Below are positions 11,729-23,445 of a DNA stretch of 64,000 nt, piece after piece (position 1 is the first letter of the stretch; every line of letters starts with the position of its first letter). This DNA comes from Acheta domesticus (Eukaryota; Arthropoda; Insecta; Orthoptera; Gryllidae). The translations under genes were made by a program, and so were the position numbers. Location: assembly GCA_031308135.1 (NCBI GenBank), contig JAHLJT010002630.1, forward strand, positions 98,252,141-98,316,140, given 5' to 3'. Below the pieces are notes generated by a model. It worked only from the letters and a program-made list of their open reading frames with translations. It did not search any database and was not told the origin of the DNA.

Positions 11729-13437
11729 ATGGATAATACCGCGGATTTTTATGTTTTAAAATATGCATTTTAGGTGCCTAAAATAGGTTCTTTCAGCATC
11801 TGTTAGGCTTTTTAAATAGTAGTATAGGCACTAATAAAACTCGTAACATACAAGAAAATTCATTTTTTGACCATTTATTATATTTCTCAAAGATAACATA
11901 AATCAATATTACGTAGAATCAGTGACCATTTTGCGGTAATACTATTTAACACGTTTGGTAGTTAGAATTATTCCAACCGTATTTTGCCTCACAATAAATT
12001 ACTAATATATTCTCCAAGTTTTAAAGAGAAAACGAATGTTTCTTACCGGTCAAGATCACTTTGCTTTCGGGGAAATTTAATCGCTTTATCTTAGAAACGG
12101 AGGCAGCTTCTCCACGAAGTCAAAAAGTAGTGGCGTGGAGACTTTTATCGCTAGATCCTTGTCTGGTATATTCATTTCTCGCTCTCTTACAGGTGACAAA
12201 ATGAGGCAAGGGGATAAAAAGGTAAAAGAGGACGAATGCAATTTAGGTTGTTAAAAATGACTTTAAATTAAAATCATCCTTGTCTGTTGTGCCAACAAAG
12301 AAGAAAAAGATAAAAGGAGCCATAGACAAAAGAAGTTAGGCAAATTAGTCTCATTTTAGGTTCTTAAATGTAGAATAGGCACAAATAGGCATTAATATGA
12401 AAATAGGCTCTTTTAGGCGCTACAAAATTGACGGTTTTAGTTCAAATAAACCTAAAATGTACATACAAAGCTTCATTTAGTACAAGGTACCCAGGAAAAA
12501 AATAGATTTTTACCTAAATATACCACAACGAAATATCAGCTCTTAAAAACACCGCAAGCACAAGTTTTTAATCACTGCGTACAACCACGTACAGCACTGC
12601 GTACAATCACTGCGTACAACCTGCGTACAGCCACCTGGCACACACATGGGCAGCACTCGTTCTGGCACGCAGAGCCTGCTCTCCGAGAAATTGAATCGGA
12701 GCTCGCGATTACAACCACGGTGTAAGAAATATATCATACACTGTGATTACAGCGCTCCTTCGGTTATCTCAAAAAGTATTTGAAGACGGATCAATCAAAA
12801 AGTATTTTTGTATTTTGAAAATACAAAATACTATCAGAAAGTATTTTCGATACAAATACAAAATACATGTTTAAAAATGTATTTTCGATACAAAATACAA
12901 ATTACAAAAGTATCGAAAATACGTATTTTAAATACAAGTATTTTCGATACTGCCCAACTCTGGCTGTAACTTCACTCCTCATGTAAACAAACTTTGAGAG
13001 TATCCCTCCGCCCTGTAGTTCGTGATTGGCTGCGCCATTCGTGCGACGACCATACTCAAATACCGGCACGTGTCGCAGCCAGAACTGTCATTACATATTA
13101 TTTCACTAGTACTTCTTTATTACGCCCAAAATACCAGCCAAAACACGCAGATAATTTGCTTAAATATCACAGAACTTACATTTACGATGTCTGAAAAATG
13201 TTCATCGCTGGAAGAACTGACCCCCGTCTTAGTAATTATTTCTTCTGTTAAAGTGTCATATGCAAAGTGTGCCTGCCACATTCGTAAAAAGTTTCAGCCC
13301 TAGCTTGATAACGAACCACAGATTGATTCTTTTCAATTTAATTTCAAATTTCAAAATATTTAAATTGTTATTCAAAAGTAATTTACACAAGTCACATGAA
13401 TAACAAAAAAATCAATTCTAAAACTACAAATAATATT

Positions 13438-13599
13438 TTATGACCAAATTTGTTTAATTTCTTGCTCAAAAACATCATTAGAGAAGCTTGGGGACAGTTC
13501 CAAGGATTCTTCAGCAACAAAATTATATTTAAATGCAGTTTTATTTACTACAGAACAAACATTACATTTTAACACTTGAATGATAACAATATTTCTATG
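13438..13599 (-). other. exon-like open frame inside the outer transposon
   Basis: A minus-strand frame of about 51 codons runs after a possible AG acceptor to a TAA at 13438, with NIVIIQVLKCNVCSVVNKTA and EESLELSPSFSNDVFEQEIK. Its composition looks protein-like and it holds a CxxC. It has no ATG of its own and might be the last exon of a decayed transposase or a captured host exon. Not recognised. Confidence 0.25.
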
Positions 13600-14398
13600 T
13601 CATCAGAGGGGATAATTTCATTTGTAACATGTGGTAGAATCAAAATATCAATTGTATGAAAAAGGTAGTATCATAATGCCCATTATTGATAACAATGTAC
13701 AGCAGTGACTTGCACAATTCAAACCTTCTGAACCACAAGGCACAAACTTTACTACAAGGTTTAAAATTGTAAAATATTTTTTATTTTTTCTGTAGACACA
13801 TTCTGTAGATACACTGCACTACCCTCCCAATTGTTATATATTTTTAAGTCAATGGGAAAATATAAATAATGTTCAATTTTAAAAAAAGAATAGTTGATAT
13901 ATGGTTTTTATCTGATTTCATTCCATATATTGTAGTTTAACTGATTGAATGGCCTTAAACTTACGCATTTTTTTCAGTTCAACATTTCAAAAATGCTTTA
14001 AATAAACAGAAACATTGTAGGCCTTAATATGTTTTCTATCATAATATCTCAAAAAAGAGTATATTTCTAAATTTCTAATAAACATTTCAAAACTGTTTTT
14101 CAAGCCACAATGTTTTCAAAACAAACTAAATAACAACTTGTTACTACAATAACCTTTGTCACTACAAAAACAACAAATTTCTAAAACGAATGAACAAACA
14201 AACAAACATTCTTTACAATAATTCACTGAGTGTAAACAAGATTTCTCTCAAACTTCTTTGGAATGATCTGCTGATCTTTTTTTCGTAATGTTTCTTTATT
14301 TCCAGTTGCAAAAGGCGTTGGCTTGCAGTAACTTGGCACATGTTATTTCCAGAAAACTTCAGATTGCTTTTCATAGGTTATGTTACGTAAGGCATAAC

Positions 14399-16542
14399 CA
14401 ATGATGTATACATATACTCCTAGATGGATGACTGTCGCCTTGGCGGTGAGGCCACCCAAGGCGCCATTTTGCACGGCAAAAACCTTGTTCGTATTGCCGA
14501 AAGCGGTGTGTTGTAGTGAGTTTTCTCTTGAGTGATTAGTGAAACATTTTTTGTTTTGATTTTTTAAATGTTTTCATTTTGATCTTTACTTAATGTAATT
14601 GTTATTTTCAAAATTGGCCCAGGAAATCAATTATTTTTAGCCTTTGTTTTATCCATGTTTTACCACTATAAGGTGGGTTTCACAACAATATCGTGTAGTG
14701 GAATCTTATAGCGTTTTCCATTCGCCGCACTGGTGCGCACCCAGTGCACACTCGGGGCAGCTTTCGTGTTCCATTCAGCCGCTAGGGCGCACCAGTGCAG
14801 AGAAGCCCATGTTCCATTCGCACAATGACACGGAACCAGGGTGCACTCGGGGCGCCCTAACCTGCACTGACGAGCTCGACGGTGCAGTCCATTGCACTGG
14901 GCCATTTTGAGGTTAGGTACGGAAGTTATGAATGTTGATTTGGATTCGTGGTTTAATTGTAAAGGCAATTGAGGATCTCAAGTCACATAGGGACACTACA
15001 AATGATGGAGTATACCATGTTTTACAAGAAATGCTTTAAAATAACTTTGTGAGTTCCTCGAAGTTCGGAAAATCAGTTTGTGTTTTCGTAAAATTCAACC
15101 GTAAATTACTGCATGTTAACAAATTCAGTGCTACTTAGTAATCAAACCTATCCCCTTACAAAATCATCCAAATATACAATGTGCTAAGAACAGTTCTTTG
15201 CATGCGCAAGCGGAAATGCTTATATTAATATTTTTATAGTTTTCAATAACCAAATAATTCTGCAGAAGCCTTTCGGTTCGAAATGTAGTGTACTATGTTC
15301 GAAATCAATCACTGACAAATCTCGAGAAATGAACTTTCGACAGATTCGCTTTTGAAGTTTTCGGTAGTTTTTAAATAAAGAATCACACGTTAATACTTTA
15401 TGAATTAAGGAGTAAACAATTACCAAAGACTTCGTACAAGATGTGTTAAAATAATAATAATCATAAAAATTATAACAACGATCACAAATCAAAAATTCTT
15501 ATTTTTCGAGTTCTGTCAGTGTGGCAGACGAAGAACAGCTGTCTATAATCTCATTGCGTAGCGTACACGCACCGACTCAGTTCCGAAATATGATTCATTC
15601 GTGGCTGCCCCACGACTGCCCTTCACGCGTGTGGGGCAGCACTGTTGCGGAGCGATGACGTATTTGCCCTGCACTAGGATGGGTTTCAGTGCAACGAATG
15701 GAAAACGCTATTAGTCTTAAGTGTTCATGTTTTGAGCATGTATTTTAATCTATTCATTTATTATCTAAATGTATGTTTTATTCTATTCCTGTTACGTAAA
15801 ATTAAAAGAAACATTTTTATTATTTGAATATTTTCTTTCAATGGTGAAAGGTATCATTTGAATGTTCGTTCCTGCAAAAAGTTTTGTATTCATATGCAAA
15901 TAAAAATGTCTGACCATAAAAAGTACATAGTACTATATTTTTCTACGTGTTTTCATTTTAAATCTCTCTGCCACCTCTCAAATCCAGCAGTTATTTACAA
16001 CCATCCATTTAGAGAGAAAAAAGGGATATTTGGAGTGAAACGCAGTTTTTCTAATCACATGAACAATAAGTACGTCTTATTCTTATATTTGAAAACGAAA
16101 TTTTGAAACAGAGAAAGAATCCATAATAATTAAGCTGCCGTAGTAATAATAATTTACTGTCACGTGCAGTATTATCATATAAACTGATCTCTTCTGAAGT
16201 AGTATAAGAAGTTTGTACCTGTAAGTCATCATAAAACACAAGTCCTCATTTTTGCATGTCTCCGGTAACACCTTGTCAATGCTGTTCGTAGTTTTATGTA
16301 AATTATAAAATATATTTCGACAATTTGTTGTTGCCTACAGCTTTCCTTTCTTATGATGGAACAGAACCATGTTAATAAATACAATGTATACGTGTTACAC
16401 TCGTAAAAATCTACCGAACTGTCATGGACTGCATTTGACGTTCGAAGCTTTTGCCGTGCAACATGGCTCCCTGTACGGCCTCACCTCCGCCTATTGGGAA
16501 AGCGCGGAGTCAGCCATCTAGTGGTATTTATATACATCATTG
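14399..16542. mobile_element. P-like or hAT-like element with 8-bp duplication
   Basis: Termini CAATGATGTATA and TATACATCATTG with a perfect 8-bp duplication GGCATAAC (14391-14398, 16543-16550). The inverted similarity extends inward about 110 bp (CTAGATGG, then a GCACGGCAAAA block on both sides). CA(A)TGATG ends and a GGC-starting 8-bp duplication recall P elements, but hAT also makes 8-bp duplications. It has no transposase frame and contains the Harbinger MITE at 14709-15710. Confidence 0.75.
14709..15710. mobile_element. PIF/Harbinger-type MITE
   Basis: Termini TAGCGTTTTCCATTCG and CGAATGGAAAACGCTA, with TTA on both sides (14706-14708, 15711-15713), the 3-bp target typical of PIF/Harbinger. 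The inner ends carry GCACTGGTGCGC-like repeats. 1002 bp, without a transposase frame. Confidence 0.85.
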
Positions 16543-17166
16543 GGCATAACATACTCTTTAAGTTACAAAGCAACACTTACGTTACTCTGAAGTTACAAAA
16601 TCGAATAACTGCAAGTGCAATGCACAATTGAACAAAATAAGATCGAAAAAGACTCAACGTACTAAAAGTAATAGTGATGTATTATCTTACAATAGTGAAA
16701 ACGTAATGAAACACTCGGCAGTTCGTCATAATTTTGTTCTACTAACACCAAAATAAACTGAACACTCTTTCCTTTAGCTACTGCATTTGAAACAAACCCT
16801 GAAACAAATTTTTTTCATGAAAAACGTAAGTCACAAGAATTATGCACAAAATAAGTAGCATGTATGACAGTCATACGCTAAAAGGCAATTTGAGGCAGAG
16901 CGAAGTAAAGGTTTGTTACCAAATGTAGCGAAGAAATAAATAAAATGTTGACAATATTACAACAAATATCTGCATCTTTTTTCAAGTTTCCTACATACTT
17001 TCTGTTCGTGGAGAGTGTCTAGAAATAAATCAATTTTGGAAGGGACCTAGCTCTTACTGCGTACGACACCCGGAAAGGTAGTGTAGTGTCCGTCAGCCAA
17101 TGAGAACAAGCGACGACCACGTGCGTTTGTTTACATGCGGAATGAAGTTACAGCGAACGGACCTTA

Positions 17167-17920
17167 GTAAGTTTTTGGTTGTCTTGTATTATGCGGTTGT
17201 CGAGGTTTGTGTTTCTTGTCACGTTTGTTTTTCACAATATTTGGTTCCGTTCCGTTCATTTATGTTCTGGCTGCACGTCTTGTTCACACATTTGATTTAA
17301 AGCAGCATTATTCTGTCAGACAGTATCAAGTCCTTTTCATTTTCAAAATGATTCGAAGTAAATATTATTACGATAATGACCTGAGCGATATTGTTAAGGT
17401 GCTACTTTATAATAAACTGAAATGTATGAAAGACTGTTCTGAAAGATCCACATGCCCTTTCAGAGAATATGAAAACTGTTAACGAATTTCGGGCTCCTGT
17501 GCTATTCGAGTAGAAGAGACTCCCTCCGAATATTTTTTATAAACTGCCGTCATTTAAATTTTTATTTTAGATAGCTGTATTAATTATTATCATTGAGAGA
17601 AACTATCTACAATACAGTCCCCAATTTTTTCATGCATTAATTATAATATATAGTGGTTTAAAATATAAATAAATATTACACTATATATCATCATATTTTT
17701 AATATTTTTAATTTCTGGTGCTGAATTCAAATATTGATGCTAGAATTTCAATATTTAAGCCATATGTTAAATATATTTCCTGTACCTTTCTTGCTTAAGA
17801 ATGCAATTTTTTAGTTACAAATACCATCAGTTCATATTCCGTTTAAAAAATAAAAATTTTAACATTTACAAAGATAGTAGTACATTTAATAAATGTCACC
17901 ATTGCAGACCTCGAATACAG
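17167..17920. other. unassigned stretch
   Basis: AT-rich sequence to the right of the transposon nest. A 45-codon ATG frame at 17348-17482 was seen but resembles nothing I know. No repeat boundary was found. Confidence 0.4.

Positions 17921-17924
<4 letters not shown>

Positions 17925-17957
<33 letters not shown>
17925..17957. repeat. (CA)n microsatellite
   Basis: About 16 CA units at the left edge of the duplicated 17958-18236 stretch. Confidence 0.95.
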
Positions 17958-17959
<2 letters not shown>

Positions 17960-18236
17960 GTTGTCAGACCCAAATACTCAACACATGATTTGCTATGTAT
18001 GTCGATGCACCAAATCCGAAGCCACAATCGCGCCGCCATTCTTCAGTTCGTTTTTTTTATTCGCGAAAACCACGTGAATATTCGATTGGTGCCTTGAAGC
18101 ATTATACTCTACAGAAGCCAGAAGTTGTTAGTCCCAGAGACTTGACACATGGTTCACAATGTATGCTGACGCGTTGAATCCGAACGCGAAGCCAGAATCG
18201 CGTCACCTTCTTCCAAGTTCTTTTAAATCGAAAAAA
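17958..18236 (+). repeat. tandem duplication of ~110 bp
   Basis: Copies at 17958-18070 and 18123-18236 share GTTGT.AG.CCCA, CTCAACACATG/CTTGACACATGG, AATCCGAA, GCCA.AATCGCG and TTCTTTT blocks in the same order. Confidence 0.6.
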
Positions 18237-18551
18237 AATCCTTACATCTGCATAATAAAATTACATCTGCACAGACATGGTGGAAAGAGGTGGGTGGGCT
18301 CCTGCACATCGTATCCGACTTCAGCCAATGAGCTTCAGGCACCAGTTTGCGTCACAATATCAGCGAGAATTTTAAATGCAGCCAAAATGATCACCTCGTT
18401 ACAAGTCATTGAAACAGATATAAAACACCTTTTTTTCAAATATTGTATCTTTTATTTCAATTACATCTTCATCGTGTTATTTTTGGTTGGTCACCGTTGA
18501 AAATTGTCACTTAATGACACTTTCAACTGGCTGTTCTATTGGCAACTCACT

Positions 18552-20632
18552 GTTCAACTGGCAACAGATGGTTCTTCTCTAAGTGCCTATACATTTTGTC
18601 AGCTATGGCTGCAGTTATAAGTTTGTACATGACTGGCAGGCAAGTAATTGGCCTGTAGTTCTTCGCCAAAGAGCTGCCTCCTCCTTTGGGTAGCAAATAC
18701 GTGATGCCGCGAGTGAGCCATTCGGGGAGTTCCTTAGGGTTTTCTAAAATTTTATTAACAGCCTTTGCTAGATGAGAATGTAATGCTGTTAATTTCTTAA
18801 TCCAATAAATCTGGATCTTATCAGCCCCAGGGTATTTCCAGTTTCCCATGTTCTTAATTGTTTGGCATAGGTCCTCTTTCGAGAATCCTTGAACATGTTC
18901 CACTGTTTCCACGAGTCCATTGGCAGCATCGACTTCAGATTGGAGCCACGATGTGTCTTTGTTGTACGATCTGGTTTCCTCCCAGATTCCTGCCCAAAAT
19001 GTTTCGACGTCATCTTTTGAAGGAGGGGCAGCATTGCCATTCGGTTTTTCAGTCAGACTGCGATAGAATCTCTTCGCGTCTGTTTCAAACAACTGGTTCT
19101 GTACACGGAAATCTTCTTTACGTTTGTACCGTCTTATTCGTTCAGCCCATGCTTGGATTTTCTCTTTTAGCTTTTCAGCTACCATTAGCCTTGTTGTGTC
19201 ATTGTCAATTAGGTATTTTTATTCAACATGTTTTTGTTGAACTTTATACGTGTGGTTTGACTTAAAAGATGCCTCGGCTAGGAGTAATATTTCACGCCGT
19301 GTGTCGGCTATCCGTTTCATAATTCTTTTCATCCATGGAGGTACGGAGCTTTTTACTGTTTTGCTGTCGGACATCGGTGTTCATGGCCCCAAGATTATCT
19401 GAGATACTAGATATCCAGTTGCATACACGATGTGATTGATTTCAATAATATCTAGATCTCTACTTGAGGTCTGTACAACCTCATTTAAGACAGAATTTGC
19501 TGTTTCTATCACTCTCTTAGCTTTAGCATTCTCGGAAATTCTCCAACAACGGTGCACGAGATTCGAATGGAAGTAGACGAACTCGTTCTATCTCGCGTCG
19601 GAGGAGGTCCCGCACAATGTCCTTATCGTGTGACTCATGGCCAGATGAATTTTCACCACTGACGGATATTTCACTTGGAAGAGATGATGGTTCTAAATGT
19701 TCGTCATGTGGATGGTTTGATTGATGAACATACTCTGCGTTTCTCTGGATGTCTGCAAGTTGTTCTGCTGTGAATTTTCCATTGCTGAGTATGTATCGTC
19801 GTTGACTGGCAAGCTTCTTTGAGTGTAGGGTCGGTCTCATATCTGGGTTCCGCTCTCTCCATATCTTAAAAACTTCTATTTCTGAGCCCCCATTTTTCGC
19901 TTTTGCATAGTAAAAGCACCACATCACCTCCTTTAATTCATCCCGTGTCCATCTCTGACGATGGCTTCGAGCTACTGCCGGCTCTGGGTCCCTGGGACTA
20001 ACATCCGTGGGATGGCCAGACGTCGACAAGGTGACATTAGCTCGGTTTCTGAGCACGTATGGGATATTGGTAGAATAAGGCACTTTAAGGTTCATTACAT
20101 TTCTTGTTCTATCCATTTTGCTCATTGGTTTGAATCGAAGATTCGCAGGACGCAAGTTCGAGTTCACAGATCACACTTAACCCTCGGGTTGTTTCCTACC
20201 ATCCGTTACTGCGACCCACAGTGGCCTCGGGGCATCCCCCCGCAGGGCCCAGCAAGGGGTCCCTCCGATCGCTAGTCGGCATTACTAAACCCTACGGGAT
20301 TTTCACTGACTGCTGAAGGCAGCCTCCTTCGCTGGCTAATGCAAGGTTCGGGCCTCCACTCTAATCAGTGGCCTGATGTGCCAACCCAGTTTCTCTCCTG
20401 TACCCTCTATGGGCCGACAACAGGAAGTCGAAAGGTTCATGACCCTTCCCTCTCTACTTACTACCCACTCTCCTCAAAATGGAGTACTTCTTCGTCGGAC
20501 CCCTCACCTTCAATCTATTCAGTAAGGGAGGCCCTACCGGTAGCTAGGCTACCACTGACATAGCTTTAAGGCTCATGGGGGTACTCAAGCTCCACCACCA
20601 ACTCCAAGGTCGTGTACTCCCTAGGTGGAGTT
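18552..20632 (-). pseudogene. Dong/R4-type LINE, broken copy lacking its 3' half
   Basis: Minus-strand copy of the element at 47895-52078, about 95% similar by eye. The 5' end abuts triplet repeats at 20631. The Myb-like N-terminal part (about 20167-19523) and the start of the reverse transcriptase (about 19185-18547, ITYLLPKGG and NYRPITCLPVMYKLI) are recognisable. Deletions and frameshifts between about 19200 and 19550 break the frame, and homology stops at 18552, before the YMDD active site. Dead copy. Confidence 0.85.
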
Positions 20633-20645
20633 GTTGTTGTTGTTG

Positions 20646-20679
<34 letters not shown>

Positions 20680-20700
20680 CATTATTATTAATGATAATAA
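20631..20700. repeat. TTG/TTA triplet repeat at the 5' end of the broken Dong copy
   Basis: (TTG)n then (TTA)n. Triplet repeats of the TAA type flank every Dong copy in the window. Confidence 0.9.
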
Positions 20701-21540
20701 TGAAATTTATTAGAAGAAGAAAATAACGAAAATCATTGTATTCTATTGAAATGCTTTTGATCGTGTAAGTTGCCAGAACGTAGAGGCTTCTGACGCTTTA
20801 AACCAGCGCCCTCTACAATACCAGAGGGAGCTGTCTAAACTGAACTTTCAAATGAGAGTTTGACCTCAGTAAGTATTAAAAAATAATATTTAATCGCTTT
20901 TTATTTAGAATGACCTGGAGAATTAAATAAATACTATATTAGAGACACCATGAGTAATTTTTGGCAACTTCAGAATGAAAGAGTAATTTTGTGAAATTTT
21001 AACATATCGTAACTCTGTTACCATTTGCTTGAGAGAAATAATTTATAAAACAAATTTGTAGAGAATTTTATGATATTTAAAATAGTACAGAACTATTTAT
21101 GCGCTAAGATCAACTATTAAAAAGTTATTACGCAAAAAACAAAAAAATGCTCAAACGTTTCTTGTTTTTTTGGCTATCAAAACTTTTCCCGAATATTTAG
21201 AGGTGGAAAACTTTGAATTTTCTTACTAATAACAATACAAACCAAATAAAAAAATAAAATCTTCTACCTCACCTTTTGAAAAGCAAGATGACTTATAGAC
21301 TGCACTATTTGGGAGTTTCCATTTGTATATTGTTTGTGAAATTTTGGACACACATGCCAGCCCTCCTAATTAACAAACCCAAAGGATCTTACAGTTAGTA
21401 AATCGATTCGGATAGTTAATACATTTTAATCGCTGATGGAAGAAGATATAGCATATTGGAAAAGAGACTTTGTTTCTTATCAGTTCGATTTGGTCATAAG
21501 AGTTTCTTAGAATAACACAACAGCTCACTCAAATCAAGTG
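20701..21540. other. AT-rich upstream region of the LRR gene
   Basis: No repeat family or open frame recognised. One extra CTTATC (GATA-type) site occurs at about 21476. Confidence 0.5.
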
Positions 21541-21585
21541 GAAATTTTAAACGGATTATTAATTTCGCTGAAATGTGACATCTCT

Positions 21586-21673
21586 AAGATAAAAAAAGTC
21601 GTTGTTATGAAGACTAATCTTATCGTTCAGAAGTGAACAAACCAGAAAGATAACTTCACTTCTTTCATAAATA
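21586..21673 (+). promoter_or_regulatory. LRR gene promoter: three GATA sites and a TATA-like box
   Basis: AAGATAA (21586-21592), CTTATC (21619-21624) and AAGATAAC (21647-21654) are GATA-type sites, followed by CATAAATA (21666-21673), about 75 bp before the ATG. The same four elements, in order and spacing, survive upstream of the pseudogene copy at 27515-27860, where the box is a clean TATAAAT. In insects GATA factors drive fat-body and gut genes; tissue here is an inference. Confidence 0.6.
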
Positions 21674-21743
21674 CTTCGCTAGTTTAGTTTCTTCATACAT
21701 GTGTCGGGCAGTGCTGTAGTGAATTCTCTTTACAAACATCAAC

Positions 21744-23120
21744 ATGAAGGCGCTGATTCTCCTGGTTCCGGTGCTGGCAGTGGTCGCAGCGAAAACAACG
21801 TGCGACTGCGACTTCACTAGTCGGGCCGTCATCTGCAAGGGCCTGCGTTTGACAGACTTTCACAAAAAGGACTCGGGGTGTGAAAACGCTTTCTGGAAAA
21901 TTGACCTCTCGGAAAACCAACTGGAAGAATTTCCTAATGACCTACAACAGTTCAGAAAAGTAAATCTATCACGAAATTCTCTGGAACATTTGGAAGCCTC
22001 TGTTGATCAAAAAGTGCAGTATTTAGACGTGTCAAAAAATAACATTCTAGAAATTGGCTTGGGAAACAAATTCCTGTCTCTTCGACACTTAATTGCCGGT
22101 AATAATTATCTCGGTCTATTGGATGACTTCATAGACGGACAGTGCAACATTGAACATCTCGATGTATCTGGAAATAAGATTAAGACGTTAAAGGCAGTTA
22201 CCAGATGCGCGCGTCTAGCTATACTCGAAGCTTCTGGCAATAAGATTTCGCAAGTACCTAAGGAACTTGTGGTTTTGACCAAACTTCAAGTGTTGGATCT
22301 TTCTTCAAATAACATAAAGGACATTTCTGAATTCCCTCCAACATTGGAAATACTAGATCTCTCTTATAATGACATTCAGTTAGTCAGTGTTTCCTCTTTT
22401 AGAGGTCTTACTTCGTTACAAGCCTTGGACTTATCATACAATAAAATAAGCGTCTTAGAAAAAGGTGCTTTTGCAACCCTTTCATCTCTTCAATCATTAC
22501 GAATTAGAAAGAATAATTTGAAATTTTTATCAAACGAATTATTCAAGGGTCTGAAATCTTTGAGAGAAGTTGACTTCTCTCACAATTCGATTCAATCTTT
22601 GCCTAACGACACGTTTCGCGATTTGCCTGCTCTAGAAAAAGTTATTCTGGAATTTAACATGCTTAGGACTTTACCAGCCTTGAAGTTCGGCAGCAAAGTA
22701 ACAGTTGTCGCAATCTGTGCTAACTCCATTACGAAGATAGACCATTCAGCTCTAATAACGATGTTCTCTGGTGCCAGAGAAGAGCGTGAGATTTCTCTAG
22801 AAATTAATAACCTCCGTGGCGATGATCCAGAATGGTCGAACGTACTGAAATATTTTGACTGGGAATGCTCGACTGATCTGGGGGTTCAAATGCTAAGTCT
22901 TCTAACTAAGTATCATTTGGATCATTATGAGACGTTCACCCTGGCGCGTTCATTGTGTGACTGCGCAACTTTCACAAAGGGCAACTGGAGATTCACCGCA
23001 TGCATTGCTGACGGCGCTGAGGTGGATGGTCTGCCCTGGCTGGAAGCTGCGGAAATCTACGCTGGGATGAAAGAAGAAGACGACGGACGACACTCAAAGC
23101 TCGACAGAGATGAGTTTTAA
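21744..23120 (+). CDS. secreted leucine-rich-repeat protein, single exon
   Basis: 458 residues from the first ATG, preceded by a promoter with GATA and TATA-like sites. Residues 1-16 (MKALILLVPVLAVVAA) form a signal peptide; a cysteine cap (C20, C22, C31, C46) follows, then about 14 leucine-rich repeats (roughly residues 50-355) of the LxxLDLSxNxI type, e.g. LEILDLSYNDIQLVS and LQALDLSYNKISVLE. A Cys-containing C-terminal domain (WEC, LCDC, TAC) and an acidic tail ending LDRDEF close the protein. No transmembrane helix or GPI-type tail is seen, so it is probably secreted or kept in the secretory pathway. Extracellular insect LRR proteins act in adhesion, development or immunity; the sequence does not decide which. 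A 5' remnant of a paralogue lies at 27515-27860. AATAAA occurs at 23440. Confidence 0.85.
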   Translation: MKALILLVPVLAVVAAKTTCDCDFTSRAVICKGLRLTDFHKKDSGCENAFWKIDLSENQLEEFPNDLQQFRKVNLSRNSLEHLEASVDQKVQYLDVSKNNILEIGLGNKFLSLRHLIAGNNYLGLLDDFIDGQCNIEHLDVSGNKIKTLKAVTRCARLAILEASGNKISQVPKELVVLTKLQVLDLSSNNIKDISEFPPTLEILDLSYNDIQLVSVSSFRGLTSLQALDLSYNKISVLEKGAFATLSSLQSLRIRKNNLKFLSNELFKGLKSLREVDFSHNSIQSLPNDTFRDLPALEKVILEFNMLRTLPALKFGSKVTVVAICANSITKIDHSALITMFSGAREEREISLEINNLRGDDPEWSNVLKYFDWECSTDLGVQMLSLLTKYHLDHYETFTLARSLCDCATFTKGNWRFTACIADGAEVDGLPWLEAAEIYAGMKEEDDGRHSKLDRDEF

Positions 23121-23439
23121 TCTTCAAAGGTTGGTATATATACCAATACAGGACAGAAAAATATAACACTGTTAAAATCAAAATCGAATATCTTATCAAG
23201 GTATGACTGACAGTATATTAAAACGAATTGTATATAAAAATATTTTTAATGCTTTATTTATTTAATTTATCACGCAAAGACATACATTTTCATATTTTCT
23301 TGTTTATTTTTAATGTTAGCCCATATTCATTATAGGAATTATGACAGAAATTTTACGTATTTACGTTATGTTCAAATTTTGGTAACTTCATATTAAATAT
23401 ATATTAAACGTAAAATTAAATTAGTAATGAAATTCCCGA

Positions 23440-23445
23440 AATAAA
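23440..23445 (+). terminator. candidate polyadenylation signal of the LRR gene
   Basis: AATAAA, 320 bp after the stop codon, in an AT-rich 3' region. Other AT-rich near matches lie closer, so the true site is uncertain. Confidence 0.35.

Larger units (their letters stand above)
11028..12962. mobile_element. non-autonomous hAT element
   Basis: Terminal repeats CAGGGTTGGGCA and TGCCCAACTCTG, bracketed by a perfect 8-bp duplication GCTGTAAC (11020-11027, 12963-12970). The subterminal regions are packed with AAAATACAAAATAC-like repeats on both sides, probable transposase sites. No transposase frame is present. It is inserted in the left arm of the 11010-17164 element; that arm reads through once the insertion is removed. 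Confidence 0.85.
11010..17164. mobile_element. outer inverted-repeat transposon with TA duplication, hosting two further insertions
   Basis: The ends AGGTCCGTTCGCTGTAAC (left, interrupted by a hAT insertion) and its reverse complement (right, 17147-17164) are followed inward by further inverted similarity (CATGTAAACAAAC, GATTGGCTG-like blocks). TA lies on both sides (11008-11009, 17165-17166), as for Tc1/mariner-type elements. Removing the two inner insertions leaves about 2.06 kb. No intact transposase is visible; a 51-codon exon-like frame is listed separately. Superfamily assignment rests on the TA alone. Confidence 0.65.

Noticed and set aside
14644..14968. Opposing frames of 88-100 codons
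   Set aside because: They fall in the GC-rich inverted ends of the Harbinger MITE; no protein similarity.
18001..18500. Plus-strand frames of 60-113 codons
   Set aside because: They sit on the tandemly duplicated 110-bp unit and AT-rich flank, without conserved reading frame between the two copies.
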